Shown: positions 45,372 through 60,300, counted from the first letter of the stretch. The stretch: DNA of 64,000 nucleotides from Caenorhabditis remanei (GCF_010183535.1 NC_071330.1:12133717-12197716), one strand, 5' to 3'. The notes: generated from the sequence alone by a model not told the origin. Made by a program: numbers and translations.

Positions 45372-48300
45372 ATGGGAGAAATCGATGTATCAGATAGAAG
45401 ACGACTGGTCTCAGACGGTAAAGCGCAACATGATTTTGAGAATGAAATTGGTAAGATTTTGAATATGAATCTAGAATTGAAAAAAATTACATCATTTGTT
45501 ACAATAGCCCTCATTTTCCAACTCTTCACAAGATGATAGATGGCTCTCCATCTCATAGAGTTTTGTGGAATTTCTCAAAAACTGAACAACCTATTAAAAA
45601 GTTATCAACTACAAAAATATAGCCCTTAAAATTCTCTATACTTTCTTAGTTGATAACTTTTTTCTAGCTCCTTCCCTTTTTGAGATACATTGCTTCGAAA
45701 TGCAACAAGGAAGGAGAGATACGCAGACAGCTAGAAGCTCTCGTTGTCTGCGCGTCTCCAAAACTTCAAACGGTTGTATCTCAAAACTGGACGGAGCTAG
45801 AAAAAAACGTCCAACTGGTAAAATGTACAGAATTTCAAGGGCTACTTGTTTCATAGTTGAAAATTTGTTCTAAGCTTCGACCACTTTCGAGATACACCTG
45901 AAAATGGAAATTCTAGAAAATTTTATGGAAAGTATTTTTGTAGTGGACAATTTTATCGTAGCTCTACGTGGTTTGGAGATACAACTCTTTTTCTAAACTT
46001 CTGATTTTTCAACATTCCAGCCAGATCTTTTGATCAAACTTCTCCTCCCTAAAAGTACATGTTTCAAAAAATGACGAAACGGAAAAAACCGGGGGTTATC
46101 AGAAAGGAGCAGGTTTGGTGCCAGGCGCGAAAAGTTCAATTATTGATAAGAGGAGACTATTGGTATGAATGTGTAAGGAGCAAGGAAATTAGGCGGGGAA
46201 AAAGAACTTTGCTGGAAAAAAATAGAAGACGTGAGGAGAAAAAGGTGGGAAAGTTGTTCATTTCTAAAAAATAAATAGTCTACTACTTGTATAATTGCGG
46301 CTGAGCAAACTGTGGGGATTTTCAATTCTCTGTGAGTTACCTCTGACCTAAAAAAGTCATGGCTTCATGTTACAGTCTTCCTTAAAATAAAAAAATTTAT
46401 ATTGTGTTCATTCGATCTGTTTTGTACCATTTTCTGCAATTTCGAAGATCAAAAAGTTGAAGAAATCAAATTATTTACGAAGTGACATCATTTGTGATTT
46501 AGCTTGATTTAATTAGATAATAAAAACGTCATTTCGAGACAAGATCAGCGACAAAAATTGGTAGATCAGGCCAATGAAACAAGATTGGACGGGGTTCAAA
46601 ATGTGATATTATTTTTGGAATTTTTGATTAAACTTTGTTTTGAAACTGGTGTATCTCAAGATCCGCATACTTGTCACGGGCCGGGCCGGGCCCGCTAAAA
46701 AAATCTTCCGGCCCGGCCCGGCCCGTTCGGCCCGTCAAAGTATTGAAAAAAAAATCAGCCAATGATCAGAATCAGGATCAAGAACTTGCTGGAGGCTTCT
46801 GAAAGTAGTCTTATCGAATCCCCCGACCTCGATTTAGTATAAACCGAAGAAAAAATTTAATTTCCAAGACTTTCAATTCTATTTTTCAAAAATAATTTTT
46901 TTGCTGCGGGCCCTGCGGGCCGGCCCGTGATTTGACAAGTAGGAAGATCCGAGAGAGATACAAGAAAATAATTTACTAAGAAAATTATCTACTCAAAATT
47001 TTCTATATTTTGGTAATTATAGTTGATCACTTTTTGATTACTTTACTAGTTCTAGAGATATAGACGCTGGAAAATTTACTCCGACTACTGAAAATCTGCT
47101 TCATCGAGGAGCTGTGTTTGAGCTGATTTATCTCTGAAACCAAAAGAGATATGAAAACATTGTTTGCTAATAAAATAAAGAGAATTTTATGAATTTTGTT
47201 ATTGTAGTTGACAGCTTTTTGTATAAAATCACTACTTCAAGAGATATAAAGAATACTATAGTCTGGCAGTATTCGCCACTTTTCGAGGCACCGTATTCAA
47301 GTGAATGTATCTCAGCAAGGAAACAAGTTATCAAAAAGTTGTTAACTAATAAAATATAGAAAATTTAGTATAAATTATTTTTGTAATGGACAATTTTTTG
47401 ATAGCATTGCTAAGTATTAAGGTATGAACGGATTTCAAAATGCAACTTTTTTGAAGAAATGCGTTAGCAAGAAATAAGTTTATATCAATGTATCTCAATA
47501 AATAATAAAGTCTTTTAAACATTTTAATTGATAAAATATAGAAAAATTCATGTAAATTATTTTTGTCATTGACTGTTTTTCGATAACTTTTCTAGTTTCG
47601 GAGATATAGTCTTTTGAGTTCAAGTTTTTCTTCTTTTTTTTTAAAGAATGTAGTTTTCAGACCTCATTGTATTTGAACCCCTACGTACACAAAAACTTTA
47701 AATTCTAACAAAAACCTATTTTCAGTGATTTTTAGATTTCTGATCACTCACGTCATCTCTGTCTGAAAACGAAATCACCGCCAGCTGTTTTTTTCGATTT
47801 ACCAACATTTTCAAATCACAAATTGTGTGTCTATTGTAGTGTGATTTCTGTCAATGCCTTCTAAAAAAGAATTCAGAAGACCATCCCCCTTCTAATTCTT
47901 TACTTATGTCGATCTTCTGTACCCTCTTTACAACACAACAAACCACAAAAAGAAAACGAAGAAAAATGATCTAGACCATTTTTGTACGCAACCTCCCCCC
48001 TCCCCGGATTAAAATTAAATGAAGACTATGATTTGTAGCGTTTTCAACGGAAGAGGAAGTGGGCGGAGCTGCCTCATCTGGAGACAATCATGGAAGAAGA
48101 CGTTCAATTGTGACGACTCACTGCCATTATTGGGACGAAAACGAACAAGAGATGGGCGGCACGCGGATTCGAGACTCGAGAGGAAGTGGGGATTCGACGG
48201 ATTCAACTGGATCCGCTCCTTATGATTCGGTTAGTTTTGCTTTGTCTGTATAGTATGTTAAAGAAAAAGTATAGCGCTACAATTTCTAGTTGACACTTTT

Positions 48301-51300
48301 TTGATAACTCTTCTAGCTTTTGAGATATTCCTTATGTAGATCTTCAGGAGCTTGTATCTCAAAAACCTGAATAACTATTAAAACATTGTCAACTAGTAAA
48401 ATGATCTACAGAAAATTTCCTACATTTTTGTAGTTGTCAACTTTTTGATAGCTCTTCCGACTTTTGAGATACGGACCTTCAAAGATAAGTGGCGATGGGA
48501 GAGAGACGCAGACAGCTAGACAGTCTAGCTTCTCTGCACTCTCTCCCCCTCTTGTCTCAACGCGCTTAACTTTGAAGGAGAATATCTCAAAAAAGCTAAA
48601 CAGATATCCAAAAAGTTTCAAAAAAACTGAAACCGTTATGACAGCACGTAATACCGGAAAATCCTTGGGAGTTTTCAATGAAAGGTCATTCGAATTCGGT
48701 AAAAGACGAGTCAATAGAAATCTTCGAATGTTCAAGAAAAACCAAACCATCATCTGACCAATCCTATTCTAAGCCCTTCGTGGTCAACAACTTATTTTTT
48801 AAGTTGCAACTTTCTCTTTATATGTGTCTCTCTCTCTCCCACGCGATTTTTGAAAATGAAGACAAGTTGTACTTGGCACGGTGCCAAGAAACAAAACGAC
48901 TAGAGAAAGAACTTAGTAGGTCAAACAATTAAATTGAATAAAGGAAGTGGGAAGAATTTTCAGATATAGTGATTTTCAAGAGGTTGAGTAACACTAAACG
49001 AGGCTCCGTAAATCTAAATTTTCTCGTAAATCTGTTTACAGTAACTCTACCAATGTCTTTGTAAATCTACACTACAGATTCCCCGTAAATCAACACTTCT
49101 GTAGATCGTCTCAAGAGTTCGTAATAGTTCACTAGGTTCCCCGTAAATCCACCCCATTTGACTTCTTGATTCCCCATATCATATGTTGTTCTTATATTTA
49201 CCATCTCTTCTTCCACTTCCAGTTCACTGATTCTCCTATTATAGCCTTCATCACATTTTCTGAATGTGTTCTGTGTCGTTGGCCCCAAAAGGGTACACAG
49301 TTTAAAATTAGCCCTCCCCCCCCCCCCCCTCCTTCACTTCTCTTCCCTTAAAATCATTGTTTTGCCTTCATCGCCCCACTCCCTTCCCCTTCCACTAATT
49401 CTTCGTTCTTCTTCCTTGTCAATTCGCAAACAAATATTGAGAAGAGCTATATTAATGGTATCAATTATTCCACTGCCTGCTGAGCACCGGATATATCCAC
49501 GAAAAGAGATAAAGATGGAGGAGAAGCAGCCGGAGGTGAGATTAATGATGGGCGATTAGCGGTAAGGGTTGGGATTAGTGAAAGATTCTAGAATGTTCTA
49601 AATAGCTGCAAGAGAGTTTCCCAGTAAAAATTTTTCCTAAAATTGCCAGTTTGCTACAAAATGCCTGAAAATGCAATTAGAAAATGCAGAGTGTCGTGAG
49701 CTATTAGAAAAGTTGAGTCATGCATAAAAAGGTCTCACCACGAGATTTTTGCCACAAAACTTGAAATTTCGAATCTAAAACAGTAAGAATTGAAGATTCT
49801 GATTCAGCTTGTCCAGAGCTTTTAGAAAAGTATAATCATGCTCAGGTTTGGAACAATTTGGGTCCCACCACAAAAACTACCGTAACCCAGTTAAAGGCGC
49901 ATACCGTAGTATCGTGGTGGGACCCAACCAAGGTATGATTATACTTTTCTGAAAGCACTCATCTAGTCAAACTCGAATATCAGATTTCTGTGCATCTAAA
50001 TTGGATTACTGTAGTTTTCGTGGCAAGACCAAAGTTGCTTGAACCCTAATTCTAAATGATTACCCTCATCAGTTGACGATGCATACTGTAATTTCGTGGC
50101 GAGACCCACCTTCAGTTCAGTAGATCAAAACATATTTTAGAAAAATATCATTCAAAAACTTGAGAGATCTCAAAAATTCAGTAAAAATACTTACCCTCGT
50201 TTCCCGGCCACCGTAACCACTAGCATCCAATCACCAACTGAAATAAAATGAAATAATTTTCAGCCCCGTTATCATCACAATTCCCTCCTAAATTTTGCAA
50301 TGTTTGATTCCGTCCTCCCCTTTTTTTCCCTGAAACATTCCTGTTTCCCGCACTCTGTATGTTTCTAGTTGATAGTTTCTACTTTATGTTTTCTACATTC
50401 TGCTCCGAAAGTGAAAATATCGAAGAATATCGTGTCGTTTTTCTCGAAATGTATGGTTTTTGCTCGCGAAAAGAGCAGAGAAATGGTATAAAAGGAGAGA
50501 GATAGGGGTGGATGGAAGCAGAGCTCCTTTTTTTCTTTTTTGGGGGTTTTGTAGTATGCTATCATTCGCTGTGATCTTCCCACATTTCAAGTTTTCTGGA
50601 ACCCTGTTCTTTTCTGAGATTACTTGGGAATTCTAATACTTAAAGCTTAATTTCAACCAAGTCTTTCCAGACAATTTTCTTATTCGAGAAGGAATAATTT
50701 GCAATTAGAAAATCCAGAATATCGTGAGCTTTTAGAAAAGTAGTAATGTAAAGGAGGGTCCCACCACTATACTACGGTATGCGCCCTCTTTAAACTGGGT
50801 TACTGTAGTTTTCGTGTCGGGACCCTACCTAGTCTTGATTATACGCATTCGAAGCTTCTTGAAGAGCTAAATTCGATTTTTTAATTTAAAATTAGCTCAA
50901 ACACAAACTGTGAAAGTTTAATGAATTTTTGATTTTCGAATTTTTTTAAAATCTGTAACTTTTAACTTTTTCATTTTCCGTAATTTTTAATGGTTTTTAG
51001 CTCAAAATTATTGAAATTTCATGGATTTTCGAAGAAAAATATAGTGGCTCACATAAAACCACGACTCAATCAATTCCACCGATACTACGTTAGGCGCATT
51101 CAAACTGGAGTACTGTAGTTTTCGTGGACGCTCTTGGCGCGCTGAATGCTACAGTAATCCGAAAACGCATACTATAGTTTCGTGTTGAAACTCAAATCTT
51201 CTTCAAGATTCTGATATTTGAACTCGGCCTAATAAGAGTTTCAGAAAAGTATAATAATGCCTAGGTCGGGTCCCGCTACGAAAAACTACAGTAACCCAGT

Positions 51301-54300
51301 TTAAAGGGGCATACCGTAGTATCGTGGTGGGAGCCAAAATTGTTTGGCATGATTATACTTTTCTGAAAGCTCTTTTCAAGATGAACTAGATTAATTCAAT
51401 TCTATTCAAAACTTCTCCAAATATCAGTTCCAAAGCACTTGATTTTCTAGTTATTCCCTTCTGATCACAATTTGATCAAACTGATTCTTGCCCACTGCCT
51501 GTCGGAACTTTTCGATCTTTGAAGGGCATTCATTCTCCCACCCGAGACACCCCACAGACCGTAACAAGTTTCCACATCTGGAGGGGACAATATGATGTCA
51601 CTCCTCCCCCTTTTCCACCAACAAATAAATAAATGAAACCAATGAAACAGAGATCGGACTAGAATATATCGTCAGAGGTCTTTATGTTCCTGGGGGGTCA
51701 CATATTTGGGTGCTGATTCAAAAATTCCAAAAAAGATGAAAGGGAAAATATGGGGCAGTCAAGCGTTGTAAGCCTATTAGTTGAAGAAGTGCTTATAAAT
51801 AGCTGGATGACCGAGTAGTCTAAACAATTTCTTGAAATTCCAAACTTTTCGATTTTCTAAAACTACAGTAATCTCGCTGGTTTTTTTCTTACTAGAAAAA
51901 GATCACAATTTCCAAATTTATGGAATAGTGAGCTTATCTGAGACATTTTGGAAACGAAACTTGGAATTATGAATGTACAGCAGTAAGAACTAAAGATTCG
52001 GATTCACCTTATCAAGAGCTTTCAGAAAAGTATAACCATCTCTATGGTTGCTTCCAATTGGGTCCCACCACGATACTACGGTATGCGCCTTTAAACTGGG
52101 TTACTGTAGTTTTCGTGGTGGGACCCAACTGAGAGCAAACCAGGGCATGATTATACTTTTCTGAAAGCTTTCGAAGAGATGAACTCGAAAATACAAGTTT
52201 CGTCAGGATTGGGCAAAAACTTTAAAGGTTACGGTAGTTTTCGTGGCGGGACCCTACGGTTATACTTTTCTGGAAGCTCTCCTCCCACTGAACCTGAATT
52301 TCTGCGTTCCAGGAAGCTTATTTAGAAGCCCCGCCCCCTTTTCCCCCTTCCATATTTTCCAAATTCTCAAACCGGACATGCGCCCTTCCAAAAAGAGCCC
52401 TATGACCTAATAGTTGTGTTATCAATTCGACTTTTACTTTCTCTTCTTTTCTCATACTTTTTCCATTTATGCACAGATGATAAGTGGCTGTAGTTTCTGA
52501 TTTCAACTTTGAGCTGACTAGAATTTCATGAAAAATTGCAAGATACAGTGTGTATGTTCTCTTTTTTGGAGGGAAGAAAGTAATCGGTCAGACATCATAT
52601 TTGGGAGAACATGATGGTAAAGAATGGGGAGATGGGGAGGAGCTTTCGAGGGAAGATGGTTTTCAACTTTTTATTTTTCACAAGATTCTGATATTTGAAC
52701 TCGTCTTAATAAGAGCTTTCAGAAGAGTATAATCATGCCCCGTTTCGGTGAAAGGTGGATCCCACTGCAAAAAGTACAGTAACCCAGTTTAAAGGCACAT
52801 ACCGTAGTATCGTGATGGGACCCAGTTTGAACCGAATCGAGGCTTGATTATATTCATTTTAATTGTCTCAATGAACTTTTCGAATAAACAGGTTCTGTCG
52901 GAGTTACGGCGGGTTTTGTTAAATTAAGATATTTCGAACATGTTTTGTGTTGTGACGCGGCCAGATTAACTTCGATTTTTTGGAAAGTTATAGTTTTGAA
53001 CTCAGCGTGTCAAGAGCTTGCAGAAAAGTATACTCATGCCTATCTTGGGTCCTTACCGAAAACTACAGTAATCCAGTTTAAAGGCGCATACCGTAGTATC
53101 GTGGTGGGACCCAATTCGTTCGAAACCTGAGCATGATTATACTTTTCTGAAAGCTCACAACAAGCTGAATACGAATCTTTAGTTCTTACTGCTCTAGCTT
53201 CAAAATTCCAAGTTTCCTTAGAAAACTCGGTTCGTTTTCAAGAATGCCTAAGATTCTGAATTTCCACAAGTCCAAAAATTCCGCGTGTTTGATTTTTTCC
53301 TTTTCTATGACCGGTCTTCTAATGGTGTCCACACATTGTTTTGGCCACTCTCGATGTCTGCGTCTCTCCGATTAGAGAAAATATTGTAAGAATTCAGAAG
53401 AATCCACTTTTTAGGGAATTCTGAATTGGGGAATCAGAATTCCTGACGTCGCCACGCCTTCATATAAAAGGTGTCGATGTTGAGTTCGTTTCTGGTACGT
53501 TCTCTTTTTTTATGTACCTCGGAAACTATAAAATTTTGATTTGATCTACTAAATTTTTATTTCCACCCCCAACTTTTCCCCTTATTTTCTGATGACGATG
53601 CCCTTTAACACGGAGAAAACGATGAAGAGGAGAAAAGATTATTATTTTTTTCATTTCGAACTGATAAGGAGCACGAAGATAGGCAACGAACTATGTATTT
53701 GAATGAAATCATTCCACTTTTTTATTCATATTTTGTCTCGAAATGAGTCAGAAAAAGAGGACCAGGAGTTCTTATTTGTGTTAGTCATGAGAAACTGATG
53801 TGTGCGGTAAAATAATGAAATTTGTCTCGACGGAAGTAGTTTTGAAATGTTCCTGATTGAAGGTTCCGGTTTAAACTTTTGTGTAGTTAAGTTGATGAAG
53901 AGGTACGGTAAGGTTACTGTAGCTTATGGTAGGGTTACGGTAGCTTTCATCTTTTTTGTTCGATATAGCTTGTTTTTGATCGTTCTTAGTGGGATTTGAA
54001 GAGATTTTTTCGGGATTTCAAGGAAATAGAAAATTTGGAATTTCCTTTTTAAAACAAGCCAAAAATCATTAAAAACCGAAAATTCTGGTCTTTGCAGTCA
54101 AAAATCAAAAAATTCTGGCTTCAAATACCAACGAAAACGTTTTGAGTGAGATGTTCCCAAAAATTCGAAATTCCTTCTTTCCAGCAAAAATAATAAAAAT
54201 CTATCTACTACGTGCAAACAACTTTGACGACTTGTATCTCAAGATCTTGAATTGATAGAAAAAAGGTATCAACTACTAAAATGTAGAGCATTTCATTTTA

Positions 54301-57300
54301 CACATTTTACTAGTTAACAACTTTTTGATAGCTCTTCATCCAACAGAGATATAAGCGAAACAAAAATAAGAGGGAGAGAATGAGAGAGCGCAGACAACTA
54401 GACAGTCTAGCTTCTCTGCGTCTCTCATGTCTCTTTTCTTCTGTGATCTTGTTAGTTTTTCAAAATCAAAGATTTCCACTCTTTTTCAAACCAACGGTAG
54501 CAGGATCCGTCGGATACCACCCACGCACATCCTTTTTTCTAGAAACTTTCTCAAAGCGATTCCCAATTTTTATAGTTTCTGTAGGTGTGTAATCGAATTA
54601 TAGCCTCCCCCGTTCGGGGGAAAATGCAAATTGTGTTCCATGCGCCTCTCACTTCTTTCTTTTTCCTTATATTTTTCTGAAATATTCTTCCGATCGATTT
54701 TATGAATTTGAAGAGCGAATCGAGTTAGTTTCTAGTTTCCCGCCGAACAATTCAAGCGAATAAAAGCGGATTAAAAATCTGAAAACTTTTCTTTTTCTTT
54801 TTTTCTTTAAACCATGTGACCCTGGACTCCAAGGCTCTCAGAGCTCCCAGTTTCAGAACCCTCCCATGAGACTTCAATGACTCAAGCCCCGCCCCCTCAT
54901 CGACCTACTTCCCATAACCTTCTCGTATCATTTATCACAAACTAGAACATGAGAAACATGACGTCCTTTGATGCAGTTTCGTGTCAGTTTCTCTCTTATC
55001 ATGACTCCACCTCCTCCTCCATACATATAATACTCTGATTCCCCATTTTTCGCCATATATTAAAATCACTCTTTCTCTTGTCACTTTTCTGAAATTACAA
55101 CTGATAATTTTTCTCTCTCGATTCGGTTCATTTTCGGTTCGACTTTTTTACTTTTCGGCGTTCGGGGGTTAAGCATAAGCCTTGTTTTGATAGATCTAAA
55201 TAAGCCTATACCTTGAATCAGGCTCCGCCCCTTACAGATGGTTTAACGTATAGGCCCAATCTGTAAAGCCTATGACTAAAAAATCCAATATGTTAAGCCT
55301 AAAGAGGTTTCCTAAGCCTAAGACTAAAAATGTGATCTAGTTTAAGCCTAAGCCTAAAGATCTCGGCCACCATTTCCAGCCCATTTTCAGCCCGCTTTCA
55401 GCTGAAATTTTCCAACTTTGCAAAACCGGTTCTTTTTCTTTCCAAATAGTGTTCTCTGTGCCCTCACCGAGGTGTGTAAATCATCTTGTCCTCGTTCTCT
55501 CTTCCGTTTTTTTCTTCTTTTTTCAAAAATTTTCCGTTTGCGGTCACATTTTTGTACTTTTGAGAGCGGACAACTTTTTATTCTCCTTTTATTGTTGTCT
55601 CTGAGGTTTTTTGTGTCTTAGGACGCTTGAACTTTTGGACGCTATTTTTGACAACGTCCTGAAATAGTTGGCATTTTTGGCTCATCACCAAAAACTAGTC
55701 CCCTCCATTTTATTTTGTGCAAACTTCTTAACTGTCAAAAACAGTTTGTTTAGAATCGAATGCCCTTTAAGTTTCCAAAAAACAAAATAATACCGGAGCT
55801 TGATATGAAGGAACATCATGTATGTTTTTCAATAATCTCTTGTTAGAGACCACGTGTAATTTGATACGATCACATGAGCTTTCACTTAGGTTATCATCAC
55901 TTATTTTTTCTTTTTGCAACAAGGTTTTATTGCTTCATAAAAGTATGGTGAGTAAAAAATAGAATCAGAGATCAAAAGTTCATTGTCTCCGTGGGAAGTG
56001 GTAGTACTGTAAGATTTGGAGAGGTTAGTGCAGGCTCCGCCTACTTTCAGTTAAATTAAGCCTAAGCTTAATGATCTAGGACTTGAACGTAAGCCTGACC
56101 TTAAAATCCTGTTCAAGCCTAAGCCTAAGTGTGACCCGGAGCAGAGACTGCCAGCTGATGTTCTCCTTGTCTGTGTATGGCTACAACTTTGACGACTTGT
56201 ATCTCAAGATCTTGAGTTTCTAGAAAAAAGGTGTCAACTACAAAATTGTAGAGAATTTTATTTTACACATTTTACTAGTTAACAACTTTTTGATAGCTCT
56301 TCATCCAACAGAGATGTGAGCAAAACAAAACTGAAGGGCGAAATGGAGAGAGCGCAGACAGCTAGGCAGTCTAGCTTCTCTGCGTCGCTCATGTCTCTTG
56401 TTTTTGCTGATTTTGAAGATTTTCAATGTGTTTTTTACTGGTTTTTCAAGTAAATAATGACCGTAATCCAAAAAATAAATGATTCTTGAAAGCTGCTTCC
56501 CCCAGACAACTTTGGGTACTACTGTGCCTGTCTAAACCCCGCCCACTTTCCCCACATACCGGAACGGATAGAAGGCTAAAGCCTAAGTTTCATTCACTTC
56601 TTCTTCAAACTTTACACTTTTTCAACTTTCTCTTCTTCTTCTTCTTTCCTTTTTCACATACTTGTCAAATCACGGGCCAGCCCGCGGGCCGGCCCGGGCC
56701 GGCGCGTTTGAGCCCGGCCCGGGCCGGGCTGGGCCGGGCCGGGCCGGGCCCGCTGAAAATTTCAGGGCCCGGGCCGGCCCGCAGGGCCCGCAGCAAAAAA
56801 TTATTTTTGAAAAATAGAATTGAAAGTCTTGGAAATTAAATTTTTTCTTCGGTTTATACTAAATCGAGGTCGGGGGATTCGATAAGACTACTTTCAGAAG
56901 CCTCCAGCAAGTTCTTGATCCTGATTCTGATCATCGGCTGATTATCACAGAGACTTTGAGAGGCTCAAAGTTTATAGAGACAAAATAACTTATTCTGACA
57001 ATTTTCGTTTTCACTTGTTGTCATTTTATAATTTCTAATCAATAATATGTTTGCCATGAAGTAGTAAACGAAAGAACAATGGGAAAACGACTAAAAAAAT
57101 TTTTTCAATATTTTGACGGGCCGAACGGGCCGGGCCGGGCCAGCCCGGGCCGGGCCGGGCCGGGCCGGGCTGGGCCGGGCCGGAAGATTTTTTTAGCGGG
57201 CCCGGCCCGGCCCGGCCCGGCCCGGCCCGTGACAAGTATGCTTTTTCAACATGATCATCATCATCCCAGCTGATTTATTAGACCCCCACTTAAAGAATGA

Positions 57301-60300
57301 AACAAGGCAGAGGGTGGTAGATCAAAGTCTCTCTTGATACATGCCTATCTCTCTATTTTTCCCCTTTTTTCTTCGTTTTTCTGCAAGAATAAATATGAGA
57401 AAAGAGGAGATCTGGTTCTTCTTCTTGTCTCTCTCTATCTGCTTCTATCTACGGGGTGTCTATAATCTTTTTGTCTCACTCAATATCCTTTCCCTCCAAA
57501 ATGTTTGTATGTATAATCTTCTCTTGGGTTCTTCTTTTTCATGAATAATCTCTTTTCACCTTTTTGAAGTTTTTTGGGAGTGATCCTCCTTTTTTTGCAG
57601 AAAATAGTGGTTTTTGAGAGATTTAGGTTGGAAATTGTGTGATGAAAAAGCTGAAAATCTTAACATTTCAAAGATTTTCCCAAAAATTTGAGTTTTTCAG
57701 CAAATGTTCGAACTTTCATAACCTAGATTTAAAAACTTGAAAAACGCTTATTTCCCATCAAAAAGTGACAAAAAAACAGTTCTAAAACCGGAATGGCCTA
57801 ATTTTCCATTGGAGAAAGTTAGGTCATCTCAACTATCACCTAAACGTAGCCTAACCTTTCCGCCTCCGTGGCCTAGCTTTCCATGAAAGAGAAAAACTTA
57901 GTCCATTCTTCAAATGTGAATCTTGCAAGCTCAGGCCATCCAATGACCGAACTTTTCATCATGACTTAACTTTCCCATGACCTAACTTTTTCACCATGGC
58001 CTAGAAAACCTTAAAGGAGGACTGAAGTCATATTTTTTTATTTCAGATTCCGATACTTCAGAAAATTCTGAACAACTTTCATCATTGGAGCATATGCTAA
58101 AAATCGCTCTAAATACCCTAAATTTACGTTTTCCCGGCTCAAAAGGAGCCTTGATGGAAGAGTTTTCCCACGCGAATTTTTGCCCCCGTGTAGTCCTCTC
58201 GGACAAAATTATTTATTTTTATTTCTCGATTTTTCGTTTTCTTGCTTTTTTCAACAAATTTTCGTGTTTTTTCTTCTTTTTTACGATATAAGTTGACAAG
58301 AACACGAAATTTTGTTGAAAAAAGCAAGAAAACGAAAAATCGAGAAATAAAAAGAAATAATTTTGTCCGAGAGGACTACACGGGGGCAAAAATTCGCATG
58401 GGAAAACTCTTCCACCTAGGCTCCTTTTGAGCCGGGAAAACGTAAATTTAGGGTATTTAGAGCGATTTTTAGCATATGCTCCAATGATGAAAGTTGTTCA
58501 GAATTTTCTGAAGTATCAGAATCTGAAATAAAAAAATATGACTTCAGTCCTCCTTTAACCAGGAAAAAATTAGTCCCTTACTTGAAGCTCGAATCTATGT
58601 GACCTAACATTTTCTCTCGAGACCTAAAAACTCCTCCTCCTCCACTCTTTTTCTGACTTTTCCATTGAATTCTGGAACATAAAAATCCTGGAATTTCCCC
58701 TCTCCTCTCTCCATATTTCTATCTGAATAGAGTTCCCGTGTCTATTGTGTTCCTTCTCTTTTTCCCTTTTCTTGTTTATTTGTTGTCATTTCCCCCTTTT
58801 TCTCCATTTCTAAACCATTTTCTTCCATCCGCACCCTTTTGAGAACATAGATTCCTTTCTTCTTTTTCATTCTCTCATCTGAATTCCTGACGTCTTCTTC
58901 TTCTTCATCTAAAAATTCTGAATTCTCTCTAGAAATGACCATCTCGATAGCGCCAACCACCCTATCTTCCATTCGGTTATCAGCTGAAAAACGAGATTCC
59001 TCCACCTCAAATCTCCCGGAAAATATTGAAGAAGAAGAGCAAGAAGACACTCAATCAGTGAGCTCATCGGATTCTGGAGTCTCCGCAGACTCTGACCATG
59101 GACACGGTCACTCGCATAGTCATGGAGGAGGACATGGACACTCTCATGGGGATGGAAAAGGACATGGACACTCACACAGTGATATATCTTCCAGTTGTAG
59201 TGGAGGAGGTGGAGGGAATAAGAATGATGAGAAATATTTAAAGGTAGAGAGGCATAGAGGGGATGGCGGGAAAGACTGTTTTGTTGTCTTATAACTAAGA
59301 GGACTTGTATCTCAAGATTTTGAATTGCTAAAAAAAAAGGTGTCAACTACAAAAATGTAGAGAATTTTATTTTACACATTTTACTAGTTAACAACTTTTT
59401 GATAGCTCTTCATCCAACAGAGATATAAGCAAAACTAAATTAAGAGGGGAGAATGAGAGAGCGCAGACAGCTAGACAGTCTAGCTTCTCTGCGTCTCTCA
59501 TGTTTCTTGTGTTCTGTGTTTTTTCTAGTTTTTTCGCTAACTCTGAAGGTTTTCAAACTAGGTTTTTTCAAGTAAATAATGTCCGTTATCCTTAAAATCA
59601 ACACAAACTGTTGGGTGGTCAAATGGGGCGGAGCCTTGCAATTTTCAATGTATTTGAAATTTTTAAATCCATTTTTTGCAGAAATAGTGTTTTTTGGAAG
59701 ATTTTAGTCGAAAATTTTTGGAAATATTTTTGAAAATCTGAAAATTGGGATGCTCACAAAAATTTGAGTTTTTCAGCAAAATTGTAAACTCTAATGAAAA
59801 ACTTAAAGCTTAGTTAAACCAACGCCATAATTAACTTTTCCTATTTTCCAGGGACGCCGTGCAGAAAAAGTGTTATGGGCCGTCGCCGCACTATCCGCCG
59901 TCTTCATCGCCGCCGAATTCGTCGGTGGATTCTGGGCTCAATCCCTCGCAATCATGACGGATGCAGGACATATGTTGAGTGATCTACTCTCTTTCATCAT
60001 CTCCATCTTCGCCATTCGATGCGCCCGTCTTCCCGCATCAAAACGTCTTTCGTTCGGATACGAGAGAGCTGAAGTACTCGGAGCACTGACTTCAGTCATC
60101 ATTCTATGGGTGTTGACTACGGTACTTGTCGTCGTGGCGATCCAAAGAATAGTGAACAATGAGCATGATGTGGATGCAGATATTATGCTGATTACGGCAG
60201 GAGTTGGAGTTGGATTCAATATTATCATGGGATTGGTTCTCCATTTCGGAACGAATGGTCATGGACACACTCATGGGGGACATTCGAGTCATGGACATAC

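Noticed and set aside
46059..46274. 71-residue Lys/Arg-rich plus-strand frame in ttm-1 intron 1
   Set aside because: Purine-rich composition explains it; no acceptor or donor in a suitable phase and no recognised motif.
56486..57273. Pro/Gly/Arg/Ala-rich open frames on both strands
   Set aside because: They are translations of GGGCC repeats in a foldback element, without splice or start context.
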